A stretch of DNA of 64,000 bases, taken from Bolinopsis microptera. Its lineage: Eukaryota; Ctenophora; Tentaculata; Lobata; Bolinopsidae. This document shows, one piece after another, positions 12,091-24,180 of this stretch (positions are counted from its first letter, which is position 1; every line of letters starts with the position of its first letter). The DNA lies in the NCBI RefSeq assembly GCF_026151205.1, contig NC_087076.1:12199675-12263674 (forward strand), given 5' to 3'. The notes under the pieces were generated by a model, which searched no databases, was not told the origin of the DNA, and saw only the letters and a program-made list of their open reading frames with translations. The position numbers and the translations under genes are program-made.

Positions 12091-13580
12091 AACCAGTCGC
12101 CATTTCATTTCAAAGTATGTTATACTTCAAATCTTATAGAGCAAAAATTCTGATTCAGAAGAATCTTTTTAAATCTCGTCTCCATCAATCACTGCAACTA
12201 AACATGTAACAGGTTTAAATTCAAAATCTAAATTTTCCTTACCTATCATCAATCATACTATATATATACTCTTAGTCCATCAATAATAGTAATACCCATC
12301 TCTTTATGCAGCTGCAAGTTATTTTGGAAGATCAAGATGCACAAATAAGGAAAACAGTGTCATTACTTCATTGACATTAGGGTATTTCGTCCGGTCAGAT
12401 AACATAAAACTAAAAGTTCACTAACAATGAAGGGAAACAATACTAAATAAGGCAAGGGAAGAAAATCAATCGACCATGCGGATTGGAATCATTTTGTTTG
12501 CATGATATTAATTATTCTCCTGTTTCTTTTGTAATCGAGCGATCATAAATATCAAAACATGAACGCGGGGTAAGTCCGAACTTCTTCTTGAATCTTGAGA
12601 TCACTGGTGCCTGTAGTTTTGAAGCCATCGGTCTCTGAAGCATATTGCTTTGAGGTGTTCTGCTCTTGGGGTCAACGTCTGGAGCGCAGTGCAAGGTTTA
12701 TCTGGATACCAATAACGGTTGCCCTGCTAATCTAGTATTGCTACAAATCTAAACCCGTGCGATATTCATATAGCGGTTTTACTATTTCGGTTTCCCAAAC
12801 ACTATCACGTGACTTGAGTTTCTACTGTTTTGCTTGACATACGTTGTACGTTGCATGCCACTTTTCGCGCCGCCGGATATCTCTGATATTTGGAATACGA
12901 AACATGTATCAAGGTTCTGCAGTCGAACAAAACCGAAAACGGCTTTACTACTTTTACACAAACCCGAAGCTTATCATGACCGTAACGACAACCCTGACCT
13001 TTATTGATCTAGTTTGCGTCTTATTATAGCGGCCTGTCATGTGACCAAAACAGTTTATTTACCAGTAAATTCTCCGCCTCAGTCCTCGACATGGAAGCAT
13101 CTTTAAAATTGTTGTTGAAAAATACCACGAAATTTGTTACTTTCGTACCACAGGGCCTTTTCACAAGATTGAACAAAAATTTGGGCGAGCGATTTAGTAG
13201 GACAACAGCTATTTATTGTGGATTGAGGGATCGGTTGGTGAATTAAACCAGTTTACCCGACTCCTGAAAACTCTCTTAGTGAAAAATGGAGAATCACCTA
13301 TATCTGATATTGGGCACATTTTCAAATGTGAAATTTCCAGCACCAAAGTATTTTACTTGACAAGCGGCGGGTTGAGTTGTTTCAGAAACAGCATAGAAAA
13401 ATGCATTGAATGAAGATGCTTTCACAGTGCGCAGGCTCAGGGCCCTTGTGTAAACAAATTGATGAGGATCCTTGTCGTCTGGCGAGTGATTAATACAATC
13501 ACCAATGTATGTACTGAGACTCAATTTGGGTGCCAAATTCTTCACTGCTTTCGTGAGTCGTGATCTGCTTTCCCCATCTC
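12091..13580. other. Intergenic sequence without recognisable gene
   Basis: Several ORFs of 60-120 codons overlap on opposite strands, none with a domain or splice context I recognise. Nothing is supported. Confidence 0.35.
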
Positions 13581-13585
13581 CAATA

Positions 13586-13852
13586 CCCCCCCCCCCCCCC
13601 CCCCGTAAGCTATCACAACGGATTAATGAATGAAATAATCGCAAAGCACTTACTAAACAAAAATTGGTTTAAAAAACGAAAATGTTGATTACATAATTAA
13701 CGAAAATTGTCCAATTGGTATTTCGAAAATCGGTAAAAATTTAAAATTTTGATTACGTAATCAACGACCAACCCCCCCCCCCCCCGTAATCAACCGTAAG
13801 CATTTGAAAACCCCCCCCTCGGCTGATTACGTAATATGTGAACGACCCCTAA
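13586..13852. repeat. Poly-C tracts with ATTACGTAAT-type element
   Basis: Two long C runs (13586-13604 and about 13772-13785) and a shorter one near 13810 are each followed by GTAA-rich sequence. The palindromic core ATTACGTAAT occurs twice, and the segment ends with ATGTGAACGACCCCT. This looks like one end of a short non-autonomous DNA element. A matching left terminus was not found. Confidence 0.4.
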
Positions 13853-13963
13853 GGATTTATTATACAACAGCCAGAATTCATCCTGGTCTGCTTTAGTCTT
13901 TACCCGGGGAACGAGTAACGACTTGCTACCTTTAACACAGCTTGAGCTACTACCCCCGTTCGT

Positions 13964-14096
13964 AGCTCGGATGTGGTTTGTGTCCCTCAGATTGGATGTG
14001 GTTTGTGTCCCTCAGATTGGATGTGGTTTGTGTCCCTCAGATTGGATGTGGTTTGTGTCCCTCAGCTCGGATGTGGTTTGTGTCTCTCAGATTGGA
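13964..14096 (+). repeat. 25-bp satellite, block 1
   Basis: About five head-to-tail units of GATGTGGTTTGTGTCCCTCA plus a variable GATTG or GCTCG tail. Because 25 is not a multiple of three, the array cycles through all frames and produces spurious Cys/Val-rich ORFs. Confidence 0.9.
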
Positions 14097-14347
14097 TTTA
14101 TCTAAAACTTTTCAAACAATACATAATTATACAGAATTGAATGCTTCTAAATAAACCCAGTTATAAAAGGAAAAAACCGATATAGCCCTAATTTTCACTA
14201 TTCCAGAATATCGAAACCCAAATTATGTATTGAAAGAGGGGTAACCAAAACACGGTAGTGTGCAGTAATACCACACCCGCAATAACATTGGGCCCTAACA
14301 ACAATTAATTAATCAATGAATCAAAACATATAATATTGTACGTCTTA
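14097..14347. other. Unrelated 250-bp segment splitting the 25-bp satellite
   Basis: AT-rich unique sequence between two blocks of the same satellite. No terminal repeats or target duplication are evident, so the blocks may have been separated by insertion or may have amplified independently. Confidence 0.5.
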
Positions 14348-14829
14348 TAGATGTGTTTTGTGTCCCTCAGATCGGATGTGTTTTTTGTCCCTCAGATCGG
14401 ATGTGGTTTGTGTCCCTCAGATTGGATGTGGTTTGTGTCCCTCAGATTGGATGTGGTTTGTGTCCCTCAGATCGGATGTGGTTTGTGTCCCTCAGATTGG
14501 ATGTGGTTTGAGTCCCTCAGCTCGGATGTGGTTTGTGTCCCTCAGCTTGGATGTGGTTTGTGTCCCTCAGCTCGGATGTGGTTTGTGTCCCTCAGCTCGG
14601 ATGTGGCTTGTGTCCCTCAGCTCGGATGTGGTTTGTGTCCCTCAGATCGGATGTGGTTTGTGTCCCTGATCAGATCAGATGTGGTTTGTGTCACTCAGAT
14701 CGGATGTGGTTTGTATCCCTGATCAGCTCGGATGTGGTTTGTGTCACTCAGATCGGATGTGGTTTGTGTCCCTCAGCTTGGATGTGGTTTGTGTCCCTCA
14801 GATCGGATGTGGTTTGTGTCCCTCAGCTC
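14348..14829 (+). repeat. 25-bp satellite, block 2
   Basis: About 19 units of the same GATGTGGTTTGTGTCCCTCA repeat. The unit tails alternate between ATCGG, ATTGG, CTCGG and CTTGG. Two units have an expanded CCCTGATCAG junction (near 14665 and 14720). Confidence 0.9.
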
Positions 14830-16300
14830 GACAACTGTAAGCATGAACCGCACCTCCGTGATTCAGTTTGTCTTTGAGATCACCGACCTTTGCTAAAAGG
14901 AGGAACTAAATTTTTCTGACTACAAGCAGGAAACCTGAAGTATTATTATATGATTATAATATGTGACCTTCGAGCTTGTCACTGCACGGGGTAGTCGTAC
15001 GAGGGGATATTAGAAATATATTAAAGTCATCGAATTATAAATCAAAATATGCTTGTTATGCGGGTTATGTTACTGGGTAATATATTAGTATTACTGGTTA
15101 ATCAACTGTATAATATAGTCTACGGGTGCTTTTTTACTTGCTTAAAAGCTTATTATTATTATTAAAATTGCGAGGCTTTCAAAAAATAGAAAGCTGAGTT
15201 TAAACAAGTAGAGCAAGAAATACAAACTTCATTCTCTTCACTCCTTAAAGTTAACCTGGTCCCTGGATTAATGCCAACATTTTACAAGAAATCAGGCCGG
15301 CGTAGTACGTGTTATACTTATATAGATACTGATAGTTGCTGCTCCAAATCCAATCTGTACTGATTAGTGCTAGTAGCTGCTTCACTGACTCAATCTTCAA
15401 GTTCCTGCTGAGTTAAACAGGTCTAAAGAGTGCACTGTATTCTAGATTATAGCTGATCCACTTTGACAAAACCGGTCAGCTACTCACTAAGTAGTATGTT
15501 CATTGGAATGGAACTATAAATACCAGCAGGTTAAAAATACCTGCTCCTCCCAGTTAAGATCTGGTTTCTTCTACTATGATTCCGGAAACTTAGAGCTCAG
15601 GAGAGCAGAGAATTTGAAATTAAATTCCTCCTGAAAAGAAGTATTGTGCAGATTCGAAATTGCATAACTAGAACGGCAAACTCGTTTAAAAAATCATCAC
15701 ATTAATCTAGTACTGGAGAAAGCCATGAAGCATCCGAAAATACATCGATTCAGGCTGGTTTCAAAGTTTCAATTGCATGTTGGGCGCTCTTTAGAAAAAT
15801 CTCGAAGATGCGATCGAGTGTAAAATGATTTAGCACGCTCGTAATAGAAACACAACCTGTGCTTCTATATTAAGTGCCTCATATTTCCGGTAACTCTGCT
15901 CATTTTAATCCAATTTTACTTGAAATGCCGCCCACTGAAAGGCATCGAACTGAACTTATATTACCTTTACAAATTGAAATAGCATTATCTATTCAAATTG
16001 GCTGGTTGCTAATAAGATCATACCGGGTATATAGCTCCACGTTTTGCAGATAAAACCGGTTTTCTTAATATAACTGAAATATAACCCAGTTAAACTGCTT
16101 TTGTTTGCAGCGTGCCAAGTTTTTCTAAACTCCGGTTATTATAAGATGTGACTCTCCCTGGACCGGTTCAAAGTTTAACGTTTCAGGTTATATGATTTCT
16201 TAAAACATCAACAAATGAAACACAGGTTTGCTATGCAGGAGAACTACGAATCTCCTCCTCCAGCCAGTCTCTAGCTATATTATGAGCAGGAACAGTTCGT
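14830..16300. other. Intergenic sequence without recognisable gene
   Basis: No ORF or RNA gene is supported. Scattered motifs similar to the region upstream of the methyltransferase gene begin near 16090 (TTCTAAACTCCGGTTATTATAA). Confidence 0.4.
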
Positions 16301-16309
16301 ACGTTGACT

Positions 16310-16430
16310 ACATATTTATTATTGTAACTGGTTACAGTTACAACCAGTTACTACTATAACATACGTCGTACTGGTAACACGAGATTCTGGTTGGATTTGC
16401 AGTTCTATAATACAGGGTGACCAGAGTTAG
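16310..16430 (+). repeat. Decayed copy of the BHMT-type promoter segment
   Basis: Sequence with ACTGGTAACACGAGATTCTGG...TTCTATAATACAGGG resembles the block that ends in the TATAAAA box upstream of both methyltransferase copies (17640-17720 and 59255-59320). The TATA box is degraded to TATAATA and no exon follows. I infer an old partial duplication of the promoter region. Confidence 0.5.
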
Positions 16431-17707
16431 TCATAGTGAACACCTTTCAGGAAATTGTTAAGCCTAAGGGGGCCGGGGCTTGGTGGCATTTTGATTGAAA
16501 AGTACCTCCTGGCAAGCCAAGACGGTACGACCCATAAGTATAAAAATGAATGAAGGGGCCGCAGACTCTGGGAATCTCGGTGTAAACAGAAATTGGACTG
16601 CCTCTACGAGTTTATTGAATGACCAAGGCATTTTGGGATAAGTAATAGTAAGATAGGCGTGGTGATGTGGTACTTACCACAAACAATACGATCGATTAAA
16701 CTGAAAGTTAAGTTTTACTGCCCGGAGAGACCTACTATATATATATGACGTGTAGGCATCAGGTCATGTTATCCAAATCCGGGGTATTTGTTGATAGAGG
16801 GCCTGCTGATGTGCCAAATTATAATATTGTACTTGTAATTGGTGTGCACCGGACTTGTAGTTGGTATTAGTGTCCTGAGTATTTCTCTCAAAATCTATTT
16901 TATAGTTGTATCTGATAGAGGGGAGTGATATTTATCAGCTGCTTTTGGTCCTATGGAAAAATATTGTTTCTATCCGACATTATTCATATTGGCTGTTAAA
17001 AGTCAGCGCTTATCCGTAATTGTATTGTGTCAGTGATTTACAATCTCGCACGTACACTAAATTGAACTTCAAAATGAATCTTCTCCTACAACTATTTAAT
17101 GTTGGGATAGGCCTTTAGACACTTTAGATCGATTTAAAAAATTGACAGCCCTCTAAAAATCTTCAAAAAAATCAGGTCAAGATTTTCAAACTTTTTGGAA
17201 AAATGAACCAAATCATGAATAAGAATCTTATGAGAAACCAGAATGAAATTCATAACGTTTATAAATTGATAGCATTAGCAACTCAATTAGCTTTGTTCCA
17301 TCACAACTACATAACTTCTAAACTCGAAATTCTGGTTATTATAATTCTTGGGATTTCTGACCTCTCTCTGAACCGGACCAAGTTTTTTGTTAGAGATTGT
17401 GAGCAGGTATTCTTATAGTAGAGCATTATTGTAATGGAAAATGTATGAAAATAAGTTGTTTTTATACGTAAATATCAAAATGTGTATATTATTAATGTCG
17501 ATTAATAACACAGCTCTGATTGAGCGATAATGTAGGAAGTAAAAAGAATGTTTTGAAATTAAGTGAAGTTTGTGTCATTATTCTTGATTTGATTTAGGGG
17601 CAGGTCGTAGGTCTTTATTGTACATTGTAACTGGTTATACGTGACACACTATATACTGGTTATACTGGTTTTATAACGCGAAATTCTGGTTGGGTTGGGT
17701 TTGGTTC

Positions 17708-17737
17708 TATAAAATATGAGGAATATGTTGGTCAGTC
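17708..17737 (+). promoter_or_regulatory. TATA box and initiator of BHMT copy 1
   Basis: TATAAAA at 17708-17714 is followed 24 bases after its start by TCAGTC (17732-17737), a good match to the initiator consensus. This predicts a 5' UTR of about 65 bases before the ATG at 17800. The arrangement is preserved in copy 2. Confidence 0.7.
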
Positions 17738-17799
17738 ACTATTTCTGATTGAAGCTGTTTGAGTTTGTTACCAAAGACTAGTTTGTTACCAAAGACATC

Positions 17800-20581
17800 A
17801 TGCCACGAGCAACTGGGGTAAGGGTAAGCGTGTGGACCACTTTTTACCTCCCGAAAACGTTACCTCGTAACTTTTTACCTCCGACTCTGCTCTTTCACTT
17901 TGAACTGAAGTGTAAACTTTGCGAGATACGTTTTCGAGGGGTAAAATGTTCGTTCCTTATGATCATGAAACTACAGAACCCTATATCAATAGTGCCACTA
18001 TATCATATTATATAGTGGGAGTTGGGACTGGGATAATTACCCGAATCTGGCTATTTTTAAAGCCGATATTTTCCGGTCTACAAAAGGCTAATATCCTGCC
18101 GTTCCCTGTTTACAATAAAAATAACTTAATTCGTTATCTCAGGGATTTTTGGAGAGGTTGGATAGAGGACCAGTGATTGGAGATGGTGGATTTGTGTTCG
18201 CTCTGGAGAAACGAGGATATGTTGAAGCTGGACCTTGGACTCCTGAGGCTGTGATTGAACACCCAGAGGTGTGCAGATCAAAATTTAATGATTTAAATTA
18301 ACCATGTCACTTTCCAAACTCTTAAAAAAACTTATTGTTTCATTAAAGATAGCAAAATCTTTGCTTTGAGCTTTATTTCTATACCATTTAAAGTAAATAC
18401 TGACGTTGTCCTCAATCAGGCAGTGAAACAACTTCACAGAGAGTACCTGAGGGCAGGGTCGGACGTTTGCCAAGCTTTCACCTTTTACGCCAGTGAGGAC
18501 AAGCTGAAGAACCGAGGACATAGTGCAGGTTCCCATGGGGTAAGTTTTGTAGAGCTGGTGATTTCTGTCAAGGTTGTTGTGCATATTTGACTTTCGATCA
18601 GCAATGAATTGTTATGTTGAATTAAAATATAAGGTTTTTCATGGTGAATAGAACACCTGCTTTAATTCTTCTAACAGTACCACTTTAAATTGTACAGCAA
18701 CTAAAACCACATATCATCCGTTCAGGTAATGGAAATTAACCAAGCGGCATGTGACATAGTAAAAGAAGTAACCTACCCAGAAGGAGGACTTGTAGCTGGA
18801 GGACTATCCCAAACTCCAACCTACATCACTACACAGGACAAGGCCCTGGTGCAGGCTGAGGTCAGGAAACAGTGCGAGATCTTCAAGAAGAACGAAGTCG
18901 ATCTTATGATATGCGAGGTGAGTTGGGCAATTCAATTTTTCTTAACCTTTCAGCTGATCATAATCAAACTGTGGTACTGGTATTAAATATTGTTACCCGT
19001 TAAATTTCACTCCCTTGCATCATTTTATACTCTGGACAGAATTTGTAATTTTCTACGTTTCAGTACTACGAGCATGTGGAGGAGGCTGAGTGGCATGTAG
19101 AAGCCGTCAAAGACTTCATGCCCGGAGTTCCCGTATGCGCCAGTCTTTGCATCAACGAGGATACTGATGTTCACGGTGTCCCAACTGGAGAGTGCGGAGT
19201 AAAGTTGGCACGAGCAGGCGCTGATGTTATCGGAATCAACTGCCATTACGATCCATTCAGATGTTTAGATGCGGTTAAGAAGATGATTAAATATGTCAAA
19301 GCAGCTGGTTTTGATAAGGTTTGTAAATTTGAGTTTTAACCGATATCATTCTCGTTGAAATAACTTTAGCTAGACTCTTTACTACATGACAATGGGCCAG
19401 ATTATATCTAAAATATAACCGAAATTGTTGTTTCAGGTACATTTCATGATCCAGCCTCTTGCGTTCATGACCCCGGATGCCAGTGTCCAAGGCTTCATTG
19501 ACTTACCAGAATTCCCCTTCGCTCTTGAACCTAGGATTTGCACCAGATGGGAGATGCAAAGATATGCAAGAGAATCGTATGAAGCAGGTCAGGATAATAT
19601 CTTTAACTTTATTCGATTTATCCTAAATATCAACAAGACCATTGGTGTTTCCCAGCAGCCCTACATTAAATTAGTATAATATTTGTTCTTTTCGGTTCAG
19701 GCACCTCCCGGCTCCCTATGAGATATCTTTTAACACTAACACAAAACTCCTAAATAAAGTACATCCATTTCTTCATAGGTATCAGATTTATTGGAGGATG
19801 TTGTGGGTTTGAGCCGTATCACATCAGAGCAGTAAGTGAGGAACTGACAGCAGAGAGGGGAGGCTTCCAGCCAGCTAGTGGAATGATCAACTGGGGCGCG
19901 TGCCTCAAGAAACACACCAAACCTTGGGTTAGTTTCATTCTAGAATCTATAAGATACGTGTCATTTCATAACAGCTCTATTGATAGACCAGGCACGTTTT
20001 GTGCCTGCAGAAATCTAAGAATCTTGTTTATCAAGAATTTGATTTATTTTTCCGGGGCAAAGGAATGCAGCTGCTGTGCCTGTACAGAATTGCTCCAGAA
20101 CAGACTAATTTAGAGAGCCCTAGTAATAACTGGGGTCATAACGATAAAATCTGATAACTAATAAAACCTGTTTAACAGGTCAGAGCCCGAGCTAGCAAGG
20201 AGTATTGGCAGAACCTGAAACCGGGCACTGGTCGACCTTACTCTAGCTCACTCAGCAAGTGTGACCAGTGGGGAATCACAGCAGGTAAGCTGACATAATC
20301 TCATTAGTAGTAATTAGATCAGATACTTCTAATTACTTCTAGTTACTTCTAGTTGTTTCTAGTTACTTTTCGTTATTTCTAATTACTTCTAGTTACTTAA
20401 GCCCTTTTAATAATGGTTCTAGTAGCTCATTGTTTTAAATATTTCGGAATTTTTGTAAATTATTATAACTTATTTCTTAGGTCACGAGTTGGTGCACCAA
20501 CACGAAGAGGAAACCGGTGAAGAAGAACTGAAAAAGGGACTTGACTTCAAGAAGAGGCTGGTACATAAGGGAGTGTGTTGA
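17800..20581 (+). CDS. BHMT: Betaine-homocysteine S-methyltransferase, copy 1
   Basis: Nine exons join into 405 codons: 17800-17817, 18143-18268, 18420-18539, 18726-18917, 19064-19318, 19437-19587, 19779-19927, 20179-20284, 20481-20581. Every junction is GT-AG and keeps frame, and the length matches the family (about 406 residues). The enzyme is a cytosolic zinc protein that moves a methyl group from betaine to homocysteine, giving methionine and dimethylglycine. Visible hallmarks are [20 protein letters not shown] near the N-terminus, [37 protein letters not shown] (Cys212) and [13 protein letters not shown] (Cys295 and Cys296). The three cysteines match the family's zinc ligands (human Cys217, Cys299, Cys300). 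[19 protein letters not shown] is also conserved. The start is the ATG after the TATA/Inr promoter; exon 1 encodes only MPRATG. About 25 residues differ from copy 2, mostly in the C-terminal third. No break is seen, so it is probably functional. Confidence 0.97.
20325..20400 (+). repeat. Short intronic tandem repeat in BHMT intron 8
   Basis: Imperfect repeats of ACTTCTAGTT/ACTTCTAATT (10 bp), about seven units. The same intron of copy 2 has only a few degenerate units. Confidence 0.6.
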
Positions 20582-22394
20582 GGCACGTATTTATCATAAT
20601 TAATTAGCATTATTAATTAATTAGCATACTAGTACTCAGCAGGAACATATAACAGAACTAGTATGTATTAAACCAGAGGGTTTTTAACGTTCATTTTAGT
20701 TTTTAATTTGGTATTTCAGCATTGAGACTTTTTCACTGTCGTTGGCGATCAAGCTTGTGTAGTGCCAACCAATCAGTTATTTTAGCTGGAGTTTAGTTTT
20801 TTGTTTGTGTTACACGCTTTTTCTGATTTTTAAATGATGATGAGCTATTATTGGTTATTTCAAAGCCTATTGTGAAAATGTATTAAAATTATGAATTTCA
20901 ACAATCGAATTTTTCAATTTTCAATCAAATATACAAAATTTACCTCGCATAAACTGTACTCACACTAAAGACAGTCAATAGCTTTACTTAGTAAGACATG
21001 ACATTGCACGATCAATCTTCCACTGTGAAGGGTTTATATATCATACTTACATGTATATTTATAATCCGTTTAATATGGCCTTACCATGTACCACGCTGTG
21101 GTACTTAGAAATCATTAAGTATTAGTAAGTAGAGCCTTCCCAGTTCCCAGGCCTGCAGGGCCCCAAGAATCAAGATAATCGTAATAATTATGGTATGCAT
21201 GTTAGTCGTGATCCAACTTTAAAAGCTCATTTCATCAGTTAGTACTACTAAGTAGACAAGTCACCTCCAAATTGATAACGATTTCAAGCAGTCCATGACG
21301 ATCTTTATCACAATACATCACGAATATTCGAAATTTTCCCACTCCCCCAAAAAAATCTCAGCCGTAAGTTTCAATCTTGGCACTTCACCCTTTGTTTGTT
21401 GATTATCTCGTTCAGTGCAATCGTATCGTGTCTGATAGGTTGCGCAGTTCTTACCAGGAGACATGTCTTTAGTACCAGTTGACACCGCGTGCCGGCATTC
21501 GGCAACATCGCTCATAATCCCGCTCCTTTTCTCTCCGTTAACCCAGCGCTTTACGGCTCGCGACTTTTAGCAGTGTTTTCTCAGAAAACAGAGAAATTTT
21601 ACTAGTACTAGTACTGTCACAGAGTTGGCTAAAGAGTTAACTCTGAGTAGCGGTGGTACAAAAAAGCAAAACTCCCATGGGAATTTTACTTTTTTGTTTA
21701 GAAATATTCTTCGTTAGAATACTTGCAGTGACGATTGGTTGATTAGCATCCAGCACTGGTTAGATCAATTCAGTGGCGACTGATTTCTCAAGAATTAAGT
21801 TTTAATTATGTTTTAATCAGATGGTAACAGGTAAGGACTGCATGTACAGTGACTGTCCAGTCTTGCTCGTGGCAACGCGTGACAGTTAGGGCTAGTTAAC
21901 GTGCTTGTTGTTTGCTTGTTCAGTAATCGTTGAGTTAGCCAAGTGGTCATGATCTATCCTATAGTGATAATGACCACAGTCCCAGTGGCGTAACGTTGCC
22001 TGTTGGCGCCCCCCTGCCGAAAAAAGCGCCCCCCTGTTGGCGCCCCCTCCCCTTTTGGTGCCCCTCCCTAAAATTGAACAAATTAGGTGATTTTAGAGAA
22101 TACGCCGGTAAAATCTCTAAAAAAGTGTGTATCTAGAGCAAAACGCGCAGTTTTGCTAGTACTTTAGTACTGCACAGTCCCCTGCGAAGAAGGAGAACCT
22201 GAAAATCCGATCGTTGGGTTCAGTTGTCGTATTTCCGATTTTGGTTCAGCTGTGATATGACCTGGGTTCAGTTGTCGTTTTGGGATTTAAGCAGATTGGA
22301 CACCCAATTAAGCTGATTGGGTGCCTGTTAACTGCGTGGGAACTAGGTTCAGTTGGGTTCTGCAGATGTCGGTCACCCGACCTAGACTGCAGAT
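20582..22394. other. BHMT 3' flank and intergenic sequence
   Basis: The first 400 bases are alignable with the 3' flank of copy 2 (to about 20990 versus 62370) and include the probable 3' UTR; no strong AATAAA was found. Beyond that no gene is supported. Near 22225-22335 the phrase GGTTCAGTTGTCG recurs and CACCCAATT...ATTGGGTG forms a small hairpin. Confidence 0.4.
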
Positions 22395-22676
22395 TAGTCC
22401 GTGTATAGTCTGTATAGTCTGTATAGTCCGTATAGTCTGTATAGTCTGTATAGTCTGTATAGTCTGTATAGTCTGTATAGTCTGTATAGTCTGTATAGCC
22501 TGTATAGTCTGTATAGTCCGTATAGTCTGTATAGTCTGTATAGTCTGTATAGTCTGTATAGTATGTATAGTCTGTATAGTCTGTATAGTCTGTATAGTCT
22601 GTATAGTCTGTATAGTCTGTATAGTCTGTATAGTCCGTATAGTCTGTATAGTATGTATAGTCCGTGTAGTCTGTAT
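22395..22676. repeat. 9-bp satellite (GTCTGTATA)n
   Basis: About 30 units of GTCTGTATA with sparse variants (GTCCGTATA, GCCTGTATA, GTATGTATA). As 9 is a multiple of three and the unit lacks stops in several frames, both strands show long false ORFs (CIV, TIQ, YRL and YSL repeats). Confidence 0.95.
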
Positions 22677-23039
22677 ACCAGCCGTGACCCAGTTGAAAAC
22701 ACGCTTAATTACGTAGCACACATTCCAATTATTCACATGACATAGAAACATAATATGTATATTATGCATATTAGACAATTGAAACGAGCAGCAAGTTGAG
22801 TCCAGACTCACCTCTAGAAATAATAAACACAATTACATACTTAGCAAGATTGTCTATCCTCAGCCTCTGTCTTAATATCAGTAACGGTCTTAACTCCTTT
22901 TAGGCACTTATATTATATTACACTCACAGTAGGGAACTTCAAATGAGAAAACTAGTTGCTTTTTACTCGTTAGCTTCAATTTGAATTGCCCACATGCCAC
23001 AACTAATCGATAGTTAGGTATTGTGAATCAATGAGTTCA
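22677..23039. other. Intergenic sequence without recognisable gene
   Basis: No coding or repeat signal beyond ordinary AT-rich sequence. Confidence 0.4.
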
Positions 23040-24180
23040 GAGTTGAAATACATGTGTGTGAAAATTGATCTGCCTCACAGGAGGACTATAGTGCAAAGAA
23101 ACTGCTGCTCACTCACTATAGTCCTCCTGTGGCCAGTCTCAAAACCTTTCCCTTGACGATTCGTCAAATTGTGAAAAAAAAGTTATCGTTTTTTGTTAAC
23201 GTTACCAATGGCTAGGGTCTCACGTCTCAAACAGCTATTACGACGTGTTTTCTTCTATTGTAGAACTAGAAGCAAGTACGCGGTCTAATTCAAGTGTGTG
23301 AGGCTCTCTCATGTTTAAACAATAGATCAACAAAATTAACGAGACATTAACTTTGTTGAACAAAATGTTTTTATTCATCTATGCTCCTGCTGTAGCACAC
23401 AGATTTGTAGCTTCAATTTGCCAACGACTTGAAAATACATGTGTGTGAAAATTGATCTGCCTGTCTCAAAACCTTTCCTTGAAGATTTGTCAAATTGTGT
23501 CAAATTGTGAAAATGTTATCGTTTTTTGTGAACTTTACTATTATTAATGGCAGGGTCTCAAACAACAATTCCGTTATGTTTTCTTCTATGGGCCGTCTGT
23601 TGTTTCATTTCGTTTCCAATTGATCGAAATAGATATCTTTTTAAAAACTTCACGCATCTGTCCTGTTTATAACTTCCTTTATTTCTTTGAATTTTTTAGA
23701 TTAAGATATGATTTGTTTTTCGATCGACTGTATAGTAACTTCTGATCTTTGAAGTTGATACGTATTATCAATAAATAAATAAATAAGTGAACCGAAACTA
23801 TAGTCACTGCTTTATCTGGACTTTTCTAGTTGAGATAATACTCACGTGATTAAGCCACGTGATGGTGATTACCACATGGTGATTACCATGGTGATGGACG
23901 ATGGTGTGATTTGTACTCACCGAGCAAGTATAGTACACAGTTTACTGGGCGGCGCTCTGGTGCTCAGTCTACGTCTGGTAATCCGCTGCAGCTTGAACGT
24001 TATAGCCTGGGTTCCCTGCGGTCCAATTAGCCAACAATGTAACTCTAACTGTCTCTCTTATACAATAGATCAACAAAATTAAACAAACAGCATTAACTTC
24101 TTTGTTGACCAAATGTTTTATTCAACTAGGCTCCTAAGTCCTACTATCTCAGTATCTCACACTAATTTGTACGCTCCTGT
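23040..24180. repeat. Diverged local duplications
   Basis: The phrase ATACATGTGTGTGAAAATTGATCTGCC followed by TCTCAAAACCTTTCC and TTGTCAAATTGTG occurs at 23048-23175 and again at 23432-23510. A second module (AATAGATCAACAAAATTAA ... TTTTATTCA...CTCCT) occurs near 23320-23390 and 24065-24140. These are copies of an unidentified repeat at different ages. Confidence 0.6.
23076..23131. mobile_element. 56-bp micro-foldback insertion
   Basis: CACAGGAGGACTATAGTG at 23076-23093 is the exact reverse complement of 23114-23131, with a 20-nt spacer. The neighbouring duplicate (23432-23510) lacks it, giving an empty site CTGCCT|GTCTC. In the filled copy GCCT precedes and GCCA follows the hairpin, suggesting an approximate 4-bp target duplication. 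It has no coding capacity. Confidence 0.65.

Noticed and set aside
14351-14877. Overlapping Cys/Val-rich ORFs resembling a metallothionein-like protein
   Set aside because: They follow the 25-bp satellite in all three frames.
22308-22832. Long ORFs of CIV, TIQ, YRL or YSL repeats on both strands
   Set aside because: All are readings of the 9-bp satellite; several frames are open at once, which real coding sequence would not show.
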